Shown here: piece after piece, positions 17,914-26,726 of the stretch | Layout of the letters: each line of letters begins with the position of its first letter | Numbering within the stretch: position 1 is the first letter of the stretch | NCBI GenBank assembly: GCA_017561715.1 | Contig: JAFZBN010000015.1 | Coordinates: forward strand, 124,001 to 188,000 | Origin: Clostridiales bacterium | GTDB taxonomy: Bacteria > Bacillota > Clostridia > Saccharofermentanales > Saccharofermentanaceae | DNA length: 64,000 nt | Direction: 5' to 3' | Made by a program: the position numbers and the translations under genes | The notes under the pieces: model-generated | Told to the model about the DNA's origin: nothing | The model's database searches: none | Seen by the model: the letters and a program-made list of their open reading frames with translations, nothing else

Positions 17914-19221
17914 TCACGATTTTTCCGTAAAATCACGTCCGATGATCTCAAAATCTCGAAATTCGTTGACAGTTCCTAAAATGATGTCTCCCGGAACAAA
18001 TTTCTCTTCCGAGGAAGCGATCACACGCACATATTCCTTGCTGTACCCTTCATAGGTTCCATCGCCGGGAGCCTGCTCTACCAGGACTTCCACGGCCTTT
18101 CCGACAAAAGACTTTGCGCGTTCTTTCTCCATTTTATCTGAAATGGAACGAAGCTCTGCCGTTCTTCTTGATTTGACCGATCCGTCGACCTGGTCATCCA
18201 TATTCCAGGCCTTCGTTCCTTCTCTCGGCGAAAACGGGAACACATGGATATGAGTAAAACCGATCTCTTCGGCAAAAGCGCAGGATTCTTTATGTTCTTT
18301 CTCTGTTTCCCCGGGGAACCCGCAGATCATGTCCGTGGTGAAGCTGGCATTGGGAAAAGCACTTTTAAGATCCTTAACGACTCTTCGGAAAAGATCCGTG
18401 TCGTATTTACGGTTCATCCTCTTAAGAACAGTATCCGAACCGCTCTGAAGCGAAAGATGGAAATGCGGGCAGATCGCCGGTATCTCCTTGAGTTTTGCGA
18501 TCAATTCAGGCGTCATGCAGGACGGTTCGAGAGAGCCGAGACGGATGCGTTCCACGCCCTTGATCTTCGACACTTCTTCCAGAAGTTCTCCGAGCGCCAT
18601 ACTGTCTCGCCCGAGTTCTTTTTCAAAGGAACAAAGATGGATACCCGTAATGACGAACTCACGGTATCCTTTTTGCGCCATATCCGAGATCTCCGAAAGG
18701 ATCGCCTCACGGCTTCTGCTTCTGACTCTTCCTCGGGAATAAGGGATAATGCAGTACGTGCAGAAATTGTTGCAGCCGTCCTCGATCTTAACGATGGCGC
18801 GGGTGTTTTCCTGATACGGAACCGAGCCGTATTCGAAGAAACGGGTCCCAGCGTCAAGGTCATCCGAGGGATTATCGGACTTACGGATATTGAGTTTTTC
18901 GAGAAGTATAGGGATCAGCGCCGGACGGTCATCCGTTCCGACAACGATGTCAGCGTCCGTCTCTTCCATGCACATCTGGGTATGACAGCCCATCGCCACG
19001 ACGATCGCGTTTGGCGCGACACGGCGGGCCTTTCTGACCATCTGACGGGACTTTCTGTCCGCCTCGCCCGTAACCGCGCAGGTATTCACGATATACACAT
19101 CGCAGGAAGAAGGATCCTCTGTTTCCTCAAAACCTTCCTCCGCGAGGAGTTTTCCGATCGCCGCAGTCTCGTAGGAATTGACTTTGCAGCCTAAAGTAAG
19201 AAAGTAAACTTTAAACGACAT
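17914..19221 (-). CDS. mtaB: tRNA threonylcarbamoyladenosine methylthiotransferase
   Basis: Radical SAM methylthiotransferase that converts t6A37 to ms2t6A in tRNAs reading ANN codons. The N-terminal UPF0004 domain starts KVYFLTLGCKVNSYETAAI and contains VNTCAVTGEADRKSRQ. The radical SAM cluster motif is CNNFCTYCIIP. ICGFPGETEKE and a C-terminal TRAM domain follow. The 435-residue length and the phrase FLTLGCKVNSYE favour MtaB over MiaB or RimO. A 16-base-spaced promoter lies directly upstream, divergent from the HPr-like gene. Confidence 0.95.
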   Translation of the reverse strand: MSFKVYFLTLGCKVNSYETAAIGKLLAEEGFEETEDPSSCDVYIVNTCAVTGEADRKSRQMVRKARRVAPNAIVVAMGCHTQMCMEETDADIVVGTDDRPALIPILLEKLNIRKSDNPSDDLDAGTRFFEYGSVPYQENTRAIVKIEDGCNNFCTYCIIPYSRGRVRSRSREAILSEISDMAQKGYREFVITGIHLCSFEKELGRDSMALGELLEEVSKIKGVERIRLGSLEPSCMTPELIAKLKEIPAICPHFHLSLQSGSDTVLKRMNRKYDTDLFRRVVKDLKSAFPNASFTTDMICGFPGETEKEHKESCAFAEEIGFTHIHVFPFSPREGTKAWNMDDQVDGSVKSRRTAELRSISDKMEKERAKSFVGKAVEVLVEQAPGDGTYEGYSKEYVRVIASSEEKFVPGDIILGTVNEFRDFEIIGRDFTEKS

Positions 19222-19250
19222 CTTTTCCCTTTCGTCAAATTGATGAACTA

Positions 19251-19278
19251 ATTATACCTGTAAACCGATATCTTTCAA
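19251..19278 (-). promoter_or_regulatory. Promoter of mtaB
   Basis: TTGAAA, 16 bases and a perfect TATAAT on the minus strand, ending 30 bases before the mtaB ATG. Confidence 0.65.
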
Positions 19279-19289
19279 ACATTATCACA

Positions 19290-19317
19290 TTGACATACAT
19301 ATCACCTGTGATAAACT
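19290..19317 (+). promoter_or_regulatory. Promoter of the HPr-like gene, with overlapping inverted repeat
   Basis: A perfect TTGACA, 16 bases and TAAACT on the plus strand. An inverted repeat TTATCACA (19282-19289) / TGTGATAA (19307-19314) flanks the -35 box and enters the -10, so a dimeric regulator could bind here. The regulator is unknown. Confidence 0.6.
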
Positions 19318-19356
19318 AATTCCATAGTCTTTCAGCACATATTAGGAGGCAAAAGC

Positions 19357-19590
19357 ATGGTTCGTTTTCCGATTCGCTTTAAATCTATCTCTGATGTCAA
19401 GGAATTTGTTCAGATCGTGAATTCCTATCCTTATGATGTAGATCTTTCCTCCGGACGCTACGTGGTAGACGCCAAGTCCATCATGGGCATCTTCAGTCTG
19501 GAACTTCAGAGCGCGATCAACCTCGAGATCCACAGCAATTCCTGCGATGATCTGGTTGAGGCACTGGCGCCTTTTAAAGTAGAAGAGTAA
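19357..19590 (+). CDS. HPr-like protein lacking the phosphorylated histidine
   Basis: 77 residues with the HPr fold. DAKSIMGIFSLELQSAINLE is the HPr regulatory-serine region (KSIMG), with Ser at residue 41. The segment that would contain His-15 (usually GLHARPA) reads KSISDVKEFV, so the catalytic His is replaced. It therefore cannot act as a PTS phosphocarrier, but like Bacillus Crh it could be phosphorylated on serine and serve in carbon regulation; that role is inference. AGGAGG lies 7 bases before the ATG. The gene has its own promoter and converges on rnr, with 5 bases between the stops. Confidence 0.8.
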   Translation: MVRFPIRFKSISDVKEFVQIVNSYPYDVDLSSGRYVVDAKSIMGIFSLELQSAINLEIHSNSCDDLVEALAPFKVEE

Positions 19591-19595
19591 GACTC

Positions 19596-21443
19596 TTACT
19601 CGACAAAGTTGAAATCAATATGGTGCGTGAGCGGGTCTGCGGAAGCAACCTTGACACGCACTTTTTTTCCGATCCGATAGACCGTTCCGCGAGACCCTTT
19701 GGCCTCGAGTTTTCTCTCATCGAACTCGAAGTACTCGTTCAGTGAGGCAAACGGCACCATACCTTCGATCGTATTTTCCAGCTTTACAAAAACACCTCCG
19801 GGGCAGGCTCCGGATACGACTCCCGGGAACTCCTCACCCACATGCATCCGCATGTACTCGGCGCACTTTAAGTCCACGGACGCGCGCTCTGCTTCCACGC
19901 TGTTTCGCTCCATTTCCGAGCTGTGATAAGCGATATCGGCGACTTTATTGGCGAACTTCTGCTTCTCGTGCTTCTGATGCAGCCAGCTCTTGATGATCCT
20001 GTGGATATAAAGGTCAGGATATCTTCTGATCGGGGATGTGAAATGACAGTAATACTTCGATGCCAGACCGAAGTGTCCGACGTTCTTTTCCGAGTAGACA
20101 GCCTTCGCCATGCTTCTCAGAAGGAGCTGATTTAAGGCAGGCGCATACTCTTTATCCGCGATATCATCCAAAAGCTCGGAAAGATAAAGCGGAGTCACCT
20201 TTCCCGTTAGTCTTCTGTTCTCACCGAAAAGTCTTGCCACATGCATGAACTCGGCGATCTTCAGTTCGTCCGGTTCCTCATGGATACGATAGACAAACGG
20301 ACTTTCGAGCTGATTGAACCTTTCGGCGACCGCTTCGTTGGCGGCGATCATGAACTCTTCGATCACGCTGTGGATCGTATTGATCGGGTACGGATATACA
20401 TCAACGGGATTTCCGTCATCATCCAGTTCGACATGGGTCTCCGGGAATACGAAATCGATCGTGCCTCTCTTCTTTCTCTTGTCCTTGAGCACGTTTCGAA
20501 GATCGAGCATCAGTTTGAACATCGGGACCAGCGGGATATAGTCCTCGATCGTCTTATCCTCGAAAAGGATACCGTTGATCTCGTTATAAGAAGTTCTGGC
20601 ATTACTTTCGATAATGCTTTCATAGATCTCACTGTCGATGATCTCGCCCTGCGGATCGATCTTCATCTCACAGGTGAGCGTAAATCTCGGCACATGCGGA
20701 TTCAAGCTGCAAAGGCCGTTGGAAAGTCTCGGTGGAAGCATCGGGATGACCCTGTCAACGAGATATACGGAAGTGCCTCTCAGTCTCGCCTCGTTATCCA
20801 GGGCGGAACCGTCGGTGACATACTCGGAGACATCGGCAATATGCACCCAGAGCTTATAACAGCCCTTTTCGAGTTTTTGAATGGAGATCGCGTCGTCTAA
20901 ATCCTTTGCCTCTTCGCCGTCGATCGTGATCGTCTGCAGGCTTCGAAGATCCTTACGTCCGTGAAGGAGCGCTTCCTCGATCTGTTCTTCCGTAGGAGAC
21001 AGCGGAAGCTGCGACGCTTCATCCATGACCGCAGCGGGAAATACATTGGAAAGTCCGAACTGACGCAGGATCGAAAGCATCTCCACGTCGTTATTTCCGG
21101 GATCACCGAGCACTTCGATGATCCTTCCTTCATATTCCGCTCTCTTCGCGGAAGGATTTAAGATCTCACAGACGACCTTCATACCGTAAGGCGCGCCGTT
21201 CAGTTGATTTCGCTTAATTAGGATCTGGCCGTAAGCCGCAGCCGGGTAGCCCGGATCCGGAACGACGATCCCGCAGTCTCTTCCTTCTTTCAGGATTCCG
21301 ACGCACTGGTTTTCCAGGCATTGCGGGCCTCTCGGCGGCAGTTCCGCGATCGTTACTTCCCGGGATGCCGGGATCTTGGCCTTTGAACTTTCTTTTCTTC
21401 CGCTCGGGCGGATCTTTATATGTCTTCGGTTATGTCTTCCCAT
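19596..21443 (-). CDS. rnr: Ribonuclease R
   Basis: 3'-5' exoribonuclease of the RNB family. The catalytic region TIDGEEAKDLDDAISIQK carries the Asp cluster, and DRVIPMLPPRLSNGLCSLNP and GLASKYYCHFTSPIRRYPDL are family signatures. A C-terminal S1 domain (GEEFPGVVSGACPGGVFVKL) ends the protein. At 615 residues it is shorter than typical RNase R (700-800): the usual N-terminal helix-turn-helix part is missing, replaced by about 35 basic residues. GAGG precedes the ATG. It is downstream of secG but separated by a terminator. Confidence 0.93.
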   Translation of the reverse strand: MGRHNRRHIKIRPSGRKESSKAKIPASREVTIAELPPRGPQCLENQCVGILKEGRDCGIVVPDPGYPAAAYGQILIKRNQLNGAPYGMKVVCEILNPSAKRAEYEGRIIEVLGDPGNNDVEMLSILRQFGLSNVFPAAVMDEASQLPLSPTEEQIEEALLHGRKDLRSLQTITIDGEEAKDLDDAISIQKLEKGCYKLWVHIADVSEYVTDGSALDNEARLRGTSVYLVDRVIPMLPPRLSNGLCSLNPHVPRFTLTCEMKIDPQGEIIDSEIYESIIESNARTSYNEINGILFEDKTIEDYIPLVPMFKLMLDLRNVLKDKRKKRGTIDFVFPETHVELDDDGNPVDVYPYPINTIHSVIEEFMIAANEAVAERFNQLESPFVYRIHEEPDELKIAEFMHVARLFGENRRLTGKVTPLYLSELLDDIADKEYAPALNQLLLRSMAKAVYSEKNVGHFGLASKYYCHFTSPIRRYPDLYIHRIIKSWLHQKHEKQKFANKVADIAYHSSEMERNSVEAERASVDLKCAEYMRMHVGEEFPGVVSGACPGGVFVKLENTIEGMVPFASLNEYFEFDERKLEAKGSRGTVYRIGKKVRVKVASADPLTHHIDFNFVE

Positions 21444-21471
21444 TTTCGTCCCTCATTTCCTCAGCAGAAGT

Positions 21472-21511
21472 AAAAAAAGAACTGCTTCCCGCTTGAACGG
21501 TCAGCAGTTCA
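21472..21511 (-). terminator. Intrinsic terminator of secG
   Basis: Stem GAACTGCT/AGCAGTTC with a 16-base loop containing a further GC-rich pairing, followed on the minus strand by seven T. It lies between secG and rnr. Confidence 0.75.
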
Positions 21512-21536
21512 CTTGTTCTTTCAGATCAGATGTGTC

Positions 21537-21785
21537 TTAAAAACCTCTGGCAAGAACCAGGAAAAGAACAACTGTAAGGATCGCGAAGAGGATCGCCGTG
21601 AACAGCGTGATCTTCTTGAGTTTCTCATCAAGAGTTCTGCCCTTCGACTTCTCGTAGAAGGAGTTTCCGCTACCGCCAACGACACCCATACCCTGATCGT
21701 TGCCCTCCTGGGACATGACCAGAATGATCAATGCGATGCAAACAATAATATCGACACATGTAAGTACAACTGCTAATGTATTCAT
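21537..21785 (-). CDS. secG: Preprotein translocase subunit SecG
   Basis: 82 residues with two transmembrane helices (VVLTCVDIIVCIALIILVM and ITLFTAILFAILTVVLFLVL) and the SecG loop QEGNDQGMGVVGGSGNSFYE. It is part of SecYEG, the protein export channel of the cytoplasmic membrane. The ATG at 21785 has GGAGG 8 bases before it. Upstream rnr is the usual Firmicutes neighbour, and the secG-rnr order is kept here. Confidence 0.95.
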   Translation of the reverse strand: MNTLAVVLTCVDIIVCIALIILVMSQEGNDQGMGVVGGSGNSFYEKSKGRTLDEKLKKITLFTAILFAILTVVLFLVLARGF

Positions 21786-21860
21786 TATATCAGCCTCCAA
21801 GACTGTTCTCAAATATAATAACTGTTAGATATTAACACAAGAATATTTCTTAATCAACAG

Positions 21861-24602
21861 TTATTTTCGATTCTTGATCAACTTGTGGATCTCGCTTGCG
21901 GCAAACGGAATGAACGCCAGCAGGATGACCGGGATCCAGTAGATCGGAGCGAGCATGATATTGTCAAAGATCGAATTCACACCCGGGATGTAGATGACTG
22001 CCAGGAGAAGTCCGATGGAACCGGCAACGGAGATGTTCATGAACTTATTGCTGAACACTCCGAGCTTGAACACGCTGATACGCTCGGAACGGGCTCCGTA
22101 AGCACGGAAGAGTTCGGCGAGGATCAATGTGGCAAAGGCCATCGTTCTCGCGCCCTCGAGCGGAACTTCGGCGTCCTTGAAGAACACCGTCAGACCGAGG
22201 ACAAAGGATGTAAAGACAGCGGCAAAGATCGCAAGGCTCTGTACGAGGATGTTGATCTTCATCGTCTTGTTGATGATCGATTCGGATTTCTTTCTCGGCG
22301 GCTGCTTCATGATGTCCGGTTCACCCTTTTCTCTTCCGAGAGCAAGTGCCGGGAAACTGTCGGTTACAAGGTTCAGCCACAGAAGCTGGATCGCGGTAAG
22401 CGGAGTACCGATTCCCGGGATCAGAGAAACCGGGATCAGAGAGATCAGGAAGATGACCAGGATCTCACCTACGTTACAGGAAAGAAGGAATCCGACGAAT
22501 TTTCTGATGTTGCTGTAGATGACACGGCCTTCTTCAACTGCGGATACGATCGTGGCGAAGTTATCGTCCGTAAGGATCATGTCGGAAGAGTTCTTCGCGA
22601 CATCGGTTCCCGTGATACCCATGGCAACACCGATATCAGCGGACTTAAGAGCCATCGCGTCGTTAACGCCGTCACCGGTCATGGAAGCGATGTGGTCATT
22701 CTTCTTAAGAGCGTTTACGATACGCACCTTGTGATCCGGAGATACACGGGCATATACGTTTGTGGTCTCGCAGACAGTCTGAAAGTCTTCATCGGAGACC
22801 TTATCGAGCTCGGCGCCGGAAAGACTTCCGGATGTCTCATCCATCATGCCGAGGTCGTTTGCGATCGCGACTGCAGTATCCTTATAGTCACCTGTGATCA
22901 TGACGGCACGGATACCGGCTTCACGGCAGATCGCCATAGCGTCCTTAACTTCGGTTCTTGCAGGGTCGATCATACCGACCAGACCGATAAAGCACATATC
23001 TTCCTCATGCGCGAAGTCTGCCTCGATCGATTCCTTCCCTTCATATGTTCTATAGGCAAAAGCCAGAACACGAAGAGCGGTCGTCGCGTAAGCATGGTTC
23101 GTTTCAGAGATCCGATTCTTGATCTCTTCTGTCATCGGGATATTCTTCGTTCCGTCGAAATACTCGGTACAACGGTTCAAAACGATATCCGGCGCACCCT
23201 TTGTAAAGGATACGATCGCACCCGGAACGATATTCGGGTGATATGTGGTCATCATCTTTCGATCGGAGTCGAAAGGAAGTTCGGCAATACGCGGGAATAC
23301 CTTATTTGTTTCCTCCTTCGGAAGTCCGGACTTCGCGCCGAGAGCGATCAGAGCGGCCTCTGTCGGGTCGCCGATGCAGGAATAACGTCCGTCTTCACCC
23401 TTCGGAGTTACGGCGTCACTGCAGAGTACGCAGGACTGAAGAAGACGAAGGAGCTTTTCGTTCGGAGTGATCTTATTACCGTCTTCGTCCTGGATCTGAC
23501 CTTCCGGAGCGTATCCGATACCGGTAACATCGAAGGACTTCTCACCGTCAAATACTTTTCGTACGGTCATCTCGTTCTGTGTCAAAGTACCTGTCTTATC
23601 GGTGCAGATAACGTCAACGCAGCCGAGTGTCTCAACAGCGAGCAGGCGGCGTACGATCGCGTTCTTGCTGGCCATCTTCGTCATGCCGAGGGCAAGAACG
23701 ATGGTAACTACAGCGGCAAGGCCTTCAGGAATAGCGGCAACCGCGAGGCTGACAGCTGTCATCAGAGCTTCATCCCAGGCTTCCCCCTGAACAAATACGT
23801 CTACGACAAATACGATCAGGCAGATCGCAATGCAGACGATACCGAGGATCTTACCGAGTTTGTTGAGATTCTTCTGAAGAGGAGTTTCTTCGTTATCAAT
23901 AGAGGAAAGACGATTCGCGATCTTACCGAGTTCGGTATTTCCGCCCGTCTCAACGACAACACCGCGTCCACGGCCGTATGTAACGGCTGTGCCCATGTAG
24001 AGCATGTTCTTACGGTCACCGATACCGCAGTCTTCTTCAAGAACGACTGTCGCGTCTTTATCGACCGGAACCGATTCACCTGTCAGGGAAGCTTCTTCAA
24101 CTTTCATGGAGCTTGCTTCCGTAAGGCGGATATCCGCGGCGATCAGGTCACCTGCGTCGAGAACGACGACATCACCCGGAACGAGCTTGTCGGAATCGAT
24201 CATCTGCTGCATATTGTCACGGACGACCTTCGCCTGCGGGGAGCTCATCTTTTTCAGTGCGGCGATCGCTTCATCCGCTTTACCTTCCTGGTAAACACCG
24301 AGGACCGCGTTGATGATGACGATCGCGAGAATAACGATTACATCGATCCATCCGGAGAAACCGCCTTCTTTTACGGCCATGATCGCCGAAAGGATCGCGG
24401 CACCGATCAGGATCAGTACCATCGCGTCTGCAAACTGTCCTAAGAAACGTTTCCAGAGCGGAGTCTTCTTTTCTTCTCCAAGGGAGTTCGGACCATACTT
24501 GGCTAGACGTTTGTCTGCCTCGGTCTTCGTAAGGCCGGCCTTTATGTCGGTCTCGAGTTCTTTAAGAACCTGTTCGGTTTCCATTGAAAACGGATGATTC
24601 AT
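21861..24602 (-). CDS. Calcium-type cation-translocating P-type ATPase
   Basis: A 913-residue P2-type ATPase. It shows an N-terminal cation ATPase domain, the actuator motif SLTGESVPVDK, the phosphorylation site DKTGTLTQN (Asp at residue 335), the nucleotide-binding domain and MTGDGVNDAMALKSADIGVA. Ten membrane segments fit the type IIA layout. Transmembrane segment 4 reads IPEGLAAVVTIVLALG, where family members usually have PEGLP. Segments VGEILVIFL and LLWLNLVTDSFPALALG resemble calcium ATPases. Ca2+ export is likely, but Mn2+ or other ions are possible. A strong AGGAGG ribosome site precedes the ATG. Confidence 0.92.
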   Translation of the reverse strand: MNHPFSMETEQVLKELETDIKAGLTKTEADKRLAKYGPNSLGEEKKTPLWKRFLGQFADAMVLILIGAAILSAIMAVKEGGFSGWIDVIVILAIVIINAVLGVYQEGKADEAIAALKKMSSPQAKVVRDNMQQMIDSDKLVPGDVVVLDAGDLIAADIRLTEASSMKVEEASLTGESVPVDKDATVVLEEDCGIGDRKNMLYMGTAVTYGRGRGVVVETGGNTELGKIANRLSSIDNEETPLQKNLNKLGKILGIVCIAICLIVFVVDVFVQGEAWDEALMTAVSLAVAAIPEGLAAVVTIVLALGMTKMASKNAIVRRLLAVETLGCVDVICTDKTGTLTQNEMTVRKVFDGEKSFDVTGIGYAPEGQIQDEDGNKITPNEKLLRLLQSCVLCSDAVTPKGEDGRYSCIGDPTEAALIALGAKSGLPKEETNKVFPRIAELPFDSDRKMMTTYHPNIVPGAIVSFTKGAPDIVLNRCTEYFDGTKNIPMTEEIKNRISETNHAYATTALRVLAFAYRTYEGKESIEADFAHEEDMCFIGLVGMIDPARTEVKDAMAICREAGIRAVMITGDYKDTAVAIANDLGMMDETSGSLSGAELDKVSDEDFQTVCETTNVYARVSPDHKVRIVNALKKNDHIASMTGDGVNDAMALKSADIGVAMGITGTDVAKNSSDMILTDDNFATIVSAVEEGRVIYSNIRKFVGFLLSCNVGEILVIFLISLIPVSLIPGIGTPLTAIQLLWLNLVTDSFPALALGREKGEPDIMKQPPRKKSESIINKTMKINILVQSLAIFAAVFTSFVLGLTVFFKDAEVPLEGARTMAFATLILAELFRAYGARSERISVFKLGVFSNKFMNISVAGSIGLLLAVIYIPGVNSIFDNIMLAPIYWIPVILLAFIPFAASEIHKLIKNRK

Positions 24603-24722
24603 TTTCTACCTCCTACGCGTACGTGCGTGCGTATCAAAATATAACATATTAAAAAAATCTAGGGAAGCGGAAAATCTAAATAAGTCATTATCTATTCCGT
24701 CGAAAATAGCAAAATAGATTTT

Positions 24723-24766
24723 TCGAAAAAAACAACAGGGACCGTTTCATTTCTGAAACAGTCCCT
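24723..24766 (-). terminator. Intrinsic terminator of the tRNA operon
   Basis: CAGGGACTGTTTCA and its near-perfect inverted copy form a 14-bp stem around a 4-base loop, with a long T-run on the minus strand. It begins 3 bases after the CCA end of tRNA-Phe. Confidence 0.9.
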
Positions 24767-24769
24767 GGT

Positions 24770-24845
24770 TGGTGCCCAGAGTCGGAATCGAACCAACGAC
24801 ACGGGGATTTTCAGTCCCCTGCTCTACCGACTGAGCTATCTGGGC
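24770..24845 (-). tRNA. tRNA-Phe (GAA)
   Basis: Cloverleaf with acceptor GCCCAGA/TCTGGGC, T8 and A9, D-arm GCTCAGTCGGTAGAGC, anticodon loop CTGAAAA (anticodon GAA), T-arm GTTGGTTCGATTCCGAC and an encoded CCA. Confidence 0.97.
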
Positions 24846-24878
24846 AAATGATAATCGGTCCTTTATGGACCGATCATC

Positions 24879-24956
24879 TGGCGACGCAGAAGGGGCTCGA
24901 ACCCTCGACCTCCAGCGTGACAGGCTGGCATTCTAACCAAGCTGAACTACTGCGCC
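24879..24956 (-). tRNA. tRNA-Asp (GTC)
   Basis: Acceptor GGCGCAG/CTGCGTC (one G-T pair), anticodon loop CTGTCAC (anticodon GTC), a T-arm with GGTTCGAGCCC, discriminator G and encoded CCA. Confidence 0.97.
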
Positions 24957-24960
24957 ATAT

Positions 24961-25036
24961 TGGTGGAAGATACAGGGCTCGAACCTGTGACCCCCTGCTT
25001 GTAAGGCAGGTGCTCTCCCAGCTGAGCTAATCTTCC
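24961..25036 (-). tRNA. tRNA-Val (TAC)
   Basis: Acceptor GGAAGAT/ATCTTCC, anticodon loop CTTACAA (anticodon TAC), T-arm ACAGGTTCGAGCCCTGT, discriminator A and encoded CCA. First gene of the Val-Asp-Phe operon. Confidence 0.97.
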
Positions 25037-25074
25037 ATCTACATTGCTGGAGCGCTTTCTCAAGCGCAAGAAGA

Positions 25075-25103
25075 AGTATACCGAAACACTCCCTTGTTGT
25101 CAA
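25075..25103 (-). promoter_or_regulatory. Near-consensus promoter of the tRNA operon
   Basis: TTGACA, 17 bases and TATACT on the minus strand, about 40 bases before tRNA-Val. The leader between promoter and tRNA can form the hairpin GCGCTT/AAGCGC (25050-25068), which may be removed during processing. Confidence 0.85.
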
Positions 25104-25172
25104 CAAGATTTCCCAAAAAAGAGCAAAGTTTTTCGGGACCTCGGTAAAAGCACCGTAATTGGGGCTTTTCGC

Positions 25173-25604
25173 TCAGAAACACTGGTCTTTGACAAAGCCC
25201 GTGAACGTGACGATCGCGACCTTGTTTCCAAGATCATCGACGACCTCTACCTCATAAAAGCAGGCACTTCTTCCCGACTTGATGCATCTGGCCGTACTCA
25301 TCAGCACTTCCCCCTTTGCCGGTCCGACAAAGGAGATGTTACTGGAAATGGATACGGTCATTCTTCCACCGAAATTAGCCGCCACGGCAAAAGTCAGATC
25401 GGCAAGCGTAAAGATGGCGCCGCCCATGACTCCTCCGGCCGCGTTTCTGTGCACCGGCGTGATCCTCATACTGCAGCGGCAGATCTTATCCCCCGCTTCT
25501 TCGATAATGACTCCGGCCGCTTCCGTAGCGAAACGGTCATCGGCAAAAGTCTTCCTGGCCCACTCCAGATCGCGCTTTTCGACCGGAACAAAATTCTCAC
25601 TCAT
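25173..25604 (-). CDS. PaaI-family hotdog thioesterase
   Basis: 143 residues of the hotdog fold. HRNAAGGVMGGAIFTLADLT and the later beta strands MTVSISSNISFVGPAKGEV match the PaaI/YdiI type, in which the Asp of TLADLTF acts in catalysis. Such enzymes hydrolyse acyl-CoA or related thioesters in the cytoplasm; the substrate cannot be told. It is last in a run of minus-strand genes (galM-azlC-azlD-this), 30 bases after azlD, and may be co-transcribed. Confidence 0.85.
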   Translation of the reverse strand: MSENFVPVEKRDLEWARKTFADDRFATEAAGVIIEEAGDKICRCSMRITPVHRNAAGGVMGGAIFTLADLTFAVAANFGGRMTVSISSNISFVGPAKGEVLMSTARCIKSGRSACFYEVEVVDDLGNKVAIVTFTGFVKDQCF

Positions 25605-25634
25605 GGTATTCCCTTTCTCTTCAAAAGTCCTTTA

Positions 25635-25958
25635 TCAGCCCAGAAGTTTCATAAGATATTCTACTATAAAAACAGTCGAGCATGCACCGATCGCGACCGT
25701 CAGAAGCTTCTTTTCGAAAAGCGAAAGAAGCACGGCTACGAAAAGACCGAGCGCCGCGGAAAGAAGGCATCCGGTCGAATAGAAGATCGCCGGGATCGTC
25801 ATCGCCGAAAGCACCGCGTACGGAATGTAATAGAGGAACGAGCGGATAAACCTGTTCTCTATCTTTTTCCTGCAAAGAACAAGCGGCAGCATACGGATCA
25901 GATAGGTAACGCCTGCCATGACGACAAGATACATGAAAAATATATCTGTACGGATCAT
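25635..25958 (-). CDS. azlD: AzlD-family branched-chain amino acid exporter subunit
   Basis: 107 residues with four hydrophobic segments (YLVVMAGVTYLIRMLPLVL, VLSAMTIPAIF, AALGLFVAVLLSLF, AIGACSTVFIVEYLM). The motif TYLIRMLPLVLCRKKI is typical of AzlD. It forms an exporter for branched-chain amino acids with AzlC; substrates in this organism are inferred. Its ATG overlaps the azlC stop by 4 bp. Confidence 0.9.
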   Translation of the reverse strand: MIRTDIFFMYLVVMAGVTYLIRMLPLVLCRKKIENRFIRSFLYYIPYAVLSAMTIPAIFYSTGCLLSAALGLFVAVLLSLFEKKLLTVAIGACSTVFIVEYLMKLLG

Positions 25959-26713
25959 GTGGCCACCGCCTTTCCGGTGCCTTCCGATCCGTTATCGGAC
26001 GGTTCTTTCTTCTCTTCATCCGGGATCGGAGCGATCCAGGCAAAAAGAAGTCCGGAAACCAGAGCACAGATGATGATCGCGATTCCCGCGGATACATCCT
26101 TTAAGACAGGAAGATAGCGGAACGCACACGACAGAGCCACTGCCAGAAGGCAGCAAAGAGCGACAGAATGGTTCTTTTTCGAAGGCGGGATAACGATCGC
26201 GACAAACATCGCGTAAAGCGCGATCCCCAATGCAGAGACGACCATCTCGGGCAAGATGTCGCCGGCAAGTGCTCCCAGCGCCGTTCCGGTGACCCATCCC
26301 AGGACCGGAGATGTTATCAAACCGAGCATATACGGTGTCTCAACATCTTCTTTCTGACTGATCGCGACCGCGAATATCTCATCCGTCACACCGAAAGCGA
26401 TCGCCAGTCGATGCAGGAGCTTCACACGCGGACTCAGTTTCTGGGAAAGCGAAACGGACATGAGAGAATAGCGCAGGTTGATGACAAACTGCGTCAGTAC
26501 CATCTCGATGATCGGAAGGCCTCCTACGATGATCGGAACACCCGCGAGCTGGCCGGCGGAAGTGACATTCGCCAGAGAGACAAGTACCGTCTGCCAGACG
26601 GAAAGACCCGCGCCTACGGCAAAGATACCGAAGGCAAAGGAAACGGACAGGTACCCGAGACAAATCGGGAACCCGTCCTTGATACCGCGTAAAAACAGTT
26701 TTTTAGAACTCAC
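25955..26713 (-). CDS. azlC: AzlC-family branched-chain amino acid exporter, large subunit
   Basis: 252 residues with about eight transmembrane segments. GIKDGFPICLGYLSVSFAFG and GLSVWQTVLVSLANVTSAGQ followed by VTDEIFAVAISQKE are AzlC signatures. The start codon is GTG, with GAGG 11 bases upstream. It lies 13 bases after galM and is coupled to azlD. In Bacillus azlCD mutants show altered resistance to a leucine analogue, the basis for the exporter role. Confidence 0.9.
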   Translation of the reverse strand: MSSKKLFLRGIKDGFPICLGYLSVSFAFGIFAVGAGLSVWQTVLVSLANVTSAGQLAGVPIIVGGLPIIEMVLTQFVINLRYSLMSVSLSQKLSPRVKLLHRLAIAFGVTDEIFAVAISQKEDVETPYMLGLITSPVLGWVTGTALGALAGDILPEMVVSALGIALYAMFVAIVIPPSKKNHSVALCCLLAVALSCAFRYLPVLKDVSAGIAIIICALVSGLLFAWIAPIPDEEKKEPSDNGSEGTGKAVAT

Positions 26714-26726
26714 GGAAAAGCAGACC

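Noticed and set aside
21885..24443. 852-residue open frame antisense to the P-type ATPase
   Set aside because: It mirrors codon structure of a certain gene on the other strand and has no recognisable domain.
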